DNA of 32,162 bases, taken from NCBI GenBank assembly GCA_003139955.1, contig PLHK01000099.1, positions 8,848-41,009 on the forward strand. The letters are read 5' to 3'. This document shows, in pieces, positions 29,877 through 32,162 of the stretch; positions within the stretch are counted from its first letter, which is position 1; the number at the start of each line of letters is the position of its first letter. The translations under genes were made by a program, and so were the position numbers. The notes below the pieces were generated by a model. That model searched no databases and was not told the DNA's origin. It saw nothing but the letters and a program-made list of their open reading frames with translations. Origin of the DNA: Limisphaerales bacterium (GTDB lineage: Bacteria; Verrucomicrobiota; Verrucomicrobiia; Limisphaerales; UBA11358).

Positions 29877-32162
29877 TTACGCAGCGACCGGCTCGGGATT
29901 TTGCGGCAGCACCGACGTTTCGTCCGCCTTGTGGAATTTCACGCTGACGATTTTGCTCACGCCGTGTTCCTCCATCGTCACGCCATAAAGCACGTCCGCC
30001 ATGCCGATGGTGCGCTTATTGTGCGTGATGATGACGAACTGCGAGTGCGCGAGGAACCGCTGCAATATTTTCACAAACCGGATCACGTTCGACTCGTCTA
30101 GCGGGGCGTCCAATTCGTCTAGCACGCAGAACGGACTCGGCTTCACCTGATAAATCGAGAACAGCAGCGACACCGCGACCATCGTCTGTTCGCCGCCGGA
30201 CAACAGCGAAATGCTCTGCAATTGTTTTCCCGGCGGACGCGCGACGATTTCGATGCCGCTTTCCAAAACGTCGTTTTCATCCGACAAAATCAAATCGGCT
30301 TTGCCGCCGCCGAAAACGTCCACGAACATCGCGCGGAAATTGTCGCGGATTTTCTCGAACGTCTCCAAAAACATCGTCCGCGTCTGCGTGTTGATGCGGT
30401 TGATGACTTCGAGTAACTGCGTCTTGGCGTTGACCAAATCATCGTGCTGCGTCGTGAGAAATTGATGACGCTGCTCGGTCTCCTCGTATTCTTCAATCGC
30501 GACGAGATTCACCGGCCCGATTTCATCGAGCCGTTTTTGCAACGCCTCGATCTGCTGCGCGACCGCGTTCCAATCCGTCGCCGCCCCCGCCGCCGCCATT
30601 TCTTCGGGCGAAAGCGTCTGAACTTTTGCCGGCCCTTCGTCGGCATAGGTGATCGTGATGCACTCGCTGCGGATGTCGTCGAGGCTGATGTGGTATTTCT
30701 GCTGGATTTTTTCGCGCAGGTTTTGCACGGACATTTTTTTCTGCGCCAGTTCAACTTCAATCCCGCCGCGCTGATTTTGCAATTCCGTCAAACGGCTGCG
30801 CTGCGAGCGTAAACTTTCGTCGCGCGCCGCGATCTCCATTTCCTGCGAATTTTTTTGCGCGAGCAATTCCGCCGCTTGCGCGTTGACTTGCGCGCGCTCG
30901 TGCGAAATTTTTTCAATCTGCCCGCGCGATTCCTGAATCTCCGATTCCGCCAGTTCCTTGCGCGAAATGAACGACGAACACTCACCCTTGCGCTGCTCAA
31001 TGACTTGCGCAAGTTCGCGGATGCGCTGCGCCAACGATTGCTGCTGCTGGCGGAACGACGCCGCAAGCTGCTCGTCCGATGCGAGCGCGATTTTGCTTTC
31101 GGTCAGCGCGGCGTTCGCGGTGTCACGCTGTTGGCGCAAATTTTCCAATTCGTTTGTCAATGCGGCGACATTTTCCTGCGCGGCGCGTTCGCGCGTTTCC
31201 AATTCGTTCAACTGCGCCGTCAGCGTGTTGCGTTTTTGCAAACCTTCCTGCTCCTGCGCCGCGAGGCTTTGGACTTCAAAAACGACGGTGTCAATTTTCT
31301 GGTGCAGCAGGCGATTTGAATTTTGCAGCGCGTTGAATTCGCCTTCGCGCGTGGCAATGGCGACTTCCTGCTCACGCAATTCCGTCTGCGCGGCCTGCAA
31401 GCTCGCCTGCAATTCCGTCTGCTCGCTCAACAGCGCACCGCGTTTGCGGCTCGCCTCGGCGACGCGATTCTGAATTTCCGCCAATTCATTTTGCAGTTCG
31501 GTGATCTGATTTTTACGGCCAAGAATCGAGCCGGGCGCTTTGGAACTTCCGAGGCCGTTCAAATAACCGCCCGTGTAAATTCCGTGACGGCTCAACAGAT
31601 CTCCAGTCAACGTGACAAAATCGCAGCCCGCGTGGCCATTCTGGATTTGCGCCGTCGCCGTCGGCAAATCCGACGCGATGAATGTGCGGCCAAGCAGCGC
31701 GCGCAAAAGTTTGTCCACGGACGGATCGGTTTGAACCACGTCAAGCGCGCGGACGATCTGACCTTGCTTCAAACCGTTTGTCGCCGCAGTCTTATTTTCA
31801 TCCGCCGACAATTCGCCGCCGAAAACAAGTTGCTTGTCGTCGGGAATTGAAATGGAAAGTGCGGCGACGCTCGCGCGACCGGATTTATTCGCGCTCAAGT
31901 CGGCGAGAATTTCCTGCGCGGATTCCGGTTGCTCGGTCAAAACGAGTTGCAGGTGATGGCCGAGCGCATTTTCAACGGCGACGACAAATTCATCTGGCAC
32001 GCGGATGCGATCCGCGAGCGAGCCGATGACCGAGCGCGACTGGCGCAACGCCGCGACCGCGCCCGCGTCGAAACCTTCGCGCGAACCTTCGAGCTGTTCG
32101 AGCACGGTCAGGCGCGAACGCTTTTCGGCCTGCTGCTGCAAAAATTGATCCTGCTCGACGGA
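29877..32162 (-). CDS. smc: Chromosome segregation protein SMC (partial, N-terminus beyond the window)
   Basis: This is the C-terminal 761 residues of SMC, the ATPase that folds chromosomes with ScpA/ScpB. The hinge is near the visible start (SRSVIGSLADRIRVPDEFV, LGHHLQLVL, GDLLSRHGIYTGGYLNG). About 350 residues of coiled coil follow. The C-terminal ATPase lobe has the ABC signature LSGGEQTMVAVSLLFSIY, Walker B with FCVLDELDAPLDESN, and ITHNKRTIGMADVLYGV. The frame is open to base 32162, so the Walker A lobe and N-terminal coil lie to the right. Its last codons precede the shared terminator. Confidence 0.96.
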   Translation of the reverse strand, partial: SVEQDQFLQQQAEKRSRLTVLEQLEGSREGFDAGAVAALRQSRSVIGSLADRIRVPDEFVVAVENALGHHLQLVLTEQPESAQEILADLSANKSGRASVAALSISIPDDKQLVFGGELSADENKTAATNGLKQGQIVRALDVVQTDPSVDKLLRALLGRTFIASDLPTATAQIQNGHAGCDFVTLTGDLLSRHGIYTGGYLNGLGSSKAPGSILGRKNQITELQNELAEIQNRVAEASRKRGALLSEQTELQASLQAAQTELREQEVAIATREGEFNALQNSNRLLHQKIDTVVFEVQSLAAQEQEGLQKRNTLTAQLNELETRERAAQENVAALTNELENLRQQRDTANAALTESKIALASDEQLAASFRQQQQSLAQRIRELAQVIEQRKGECSSFISRKELAESEIQESRGQIEKISHERAQVNAQAAELLAQKNSQEMEIAARDESLRSQRSRLTELQNQRGGIEVELAQKKMSVQNLREKIQQKYHISLDDIRSECITITYADEGPAKVQTLSPEEMAAAGAATDWNAVAQQIEALQKRLDEIGPVNLVAIEEYEETEQRHQFLTTQHDDLVNAKTQLLEVINRINTQTRTMFLETFEKIRDNFRAMFVDVFGGGKADLILSDENDVLESGIEIVARPPGKQLQSISLLSGGEQTMVAVSLLFSIYQVKPSPFCVLDELDAPLDESNVIRFVKILQRFLAHSQFVIITHNKRTIGMADVLYGVTMEEHGVSKIVSVKFHKADETSVLPQNPEPVAA

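Noticed and set aside
1-32162. tRNA or rRNA genes
   Set aside because: I searched by eye for TPsiC-arm and cloverleaf patterns in the intergenic regions and found none. A covariance search could still reveal small RNAs.

Overview
The window looks like chromosome from a Gram-negative, GC-leaning, free-living bacterium, most likely of the Verrucomicrobiota (Pedosphaera/Limisphaerales type). The signs are lipid A synthesis (lpxB), an F-type ATP synthase whose a subunit carries a signal peptide and Ala/Pro-rich linker, a hybrid histidine kinase with an HDFNN phosphoacceptor box, GYF_2 and DUF4139 proteins, and intergenic palindromes and short-period repeats of a kind I associate with that phylum. 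The assignment is inferred from gene content, not from a marker gene. Most of the window is housekeeping. No tRNA, rRNA, CRISPR, integrase or transposase was seen.

Layout. 1-2759 (minus): F1Fo ATP synthase operon atpB-atpE-atpF-atpH-atpA, with atpA cut by the left edge. Upstream lies an 18-bp Rex-like operator over a candidate -35. A 51-bp three-way-junction-like palindrome sits between atpF and atpH. 3013-6614 (minus): gluQ, an RmlD-like reductase, an N-carbamoylputrescine amidase and a soluble Ser/Thr kinase, closely packed. 6797-8536 (plus): an HU-type DNA-binding protein with its own terminator, then gltX. 8537-10619: an accessory, decaying patch with a frameshifted small membrane protein, a GYF_2/zinc-ribbon membrane protein (minus) and a lipoprotein gene interrupted by an amber codon. 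10620-15858 (plus): a zinc-ribbon/TM/TIM-barrel-like protein, a PHP phosphatase, a multi-TM TPR protein, ThrH and a site-2 protease with zinc ribbons. 15859-17498 (minus): gpsA and plsY, two steps of glycerophospholipid synthesis. 17575-20656 (plus): a Gfo/Idh/MocA dehydrogenase coupled to lpxB, then an AT-rich membrane/coiled-coil gene. 20748-23988 (plus): HIT, phoH, ybeY, DUF502 and recO with stop/start overlaps. 24037-26421: hybrid sensor kinase, convergent with proS (minus, to 28193). 28367-29809: secreted DUF4139 protein, a bidirectional terminator, then smc (minus), cut by the right edge.

The most unusual signal is a dispersed family of tandem heptamers with the shape GAANNNN. It occurs in-frame inside gluQ, the TPR membrane protein, lpxB and ybeY, always with the GAA strand as the coding strand. 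It also forms an inverted pair between plsY and the Gfo/Idh gene. Because 7 and 3 are coprime, a perfect heptamer array encodes the same seven-residue cycle in all three frames. The perfect units found inside genes contain no stop codon in the orientation used, whereas the intergenic units contain TGA.
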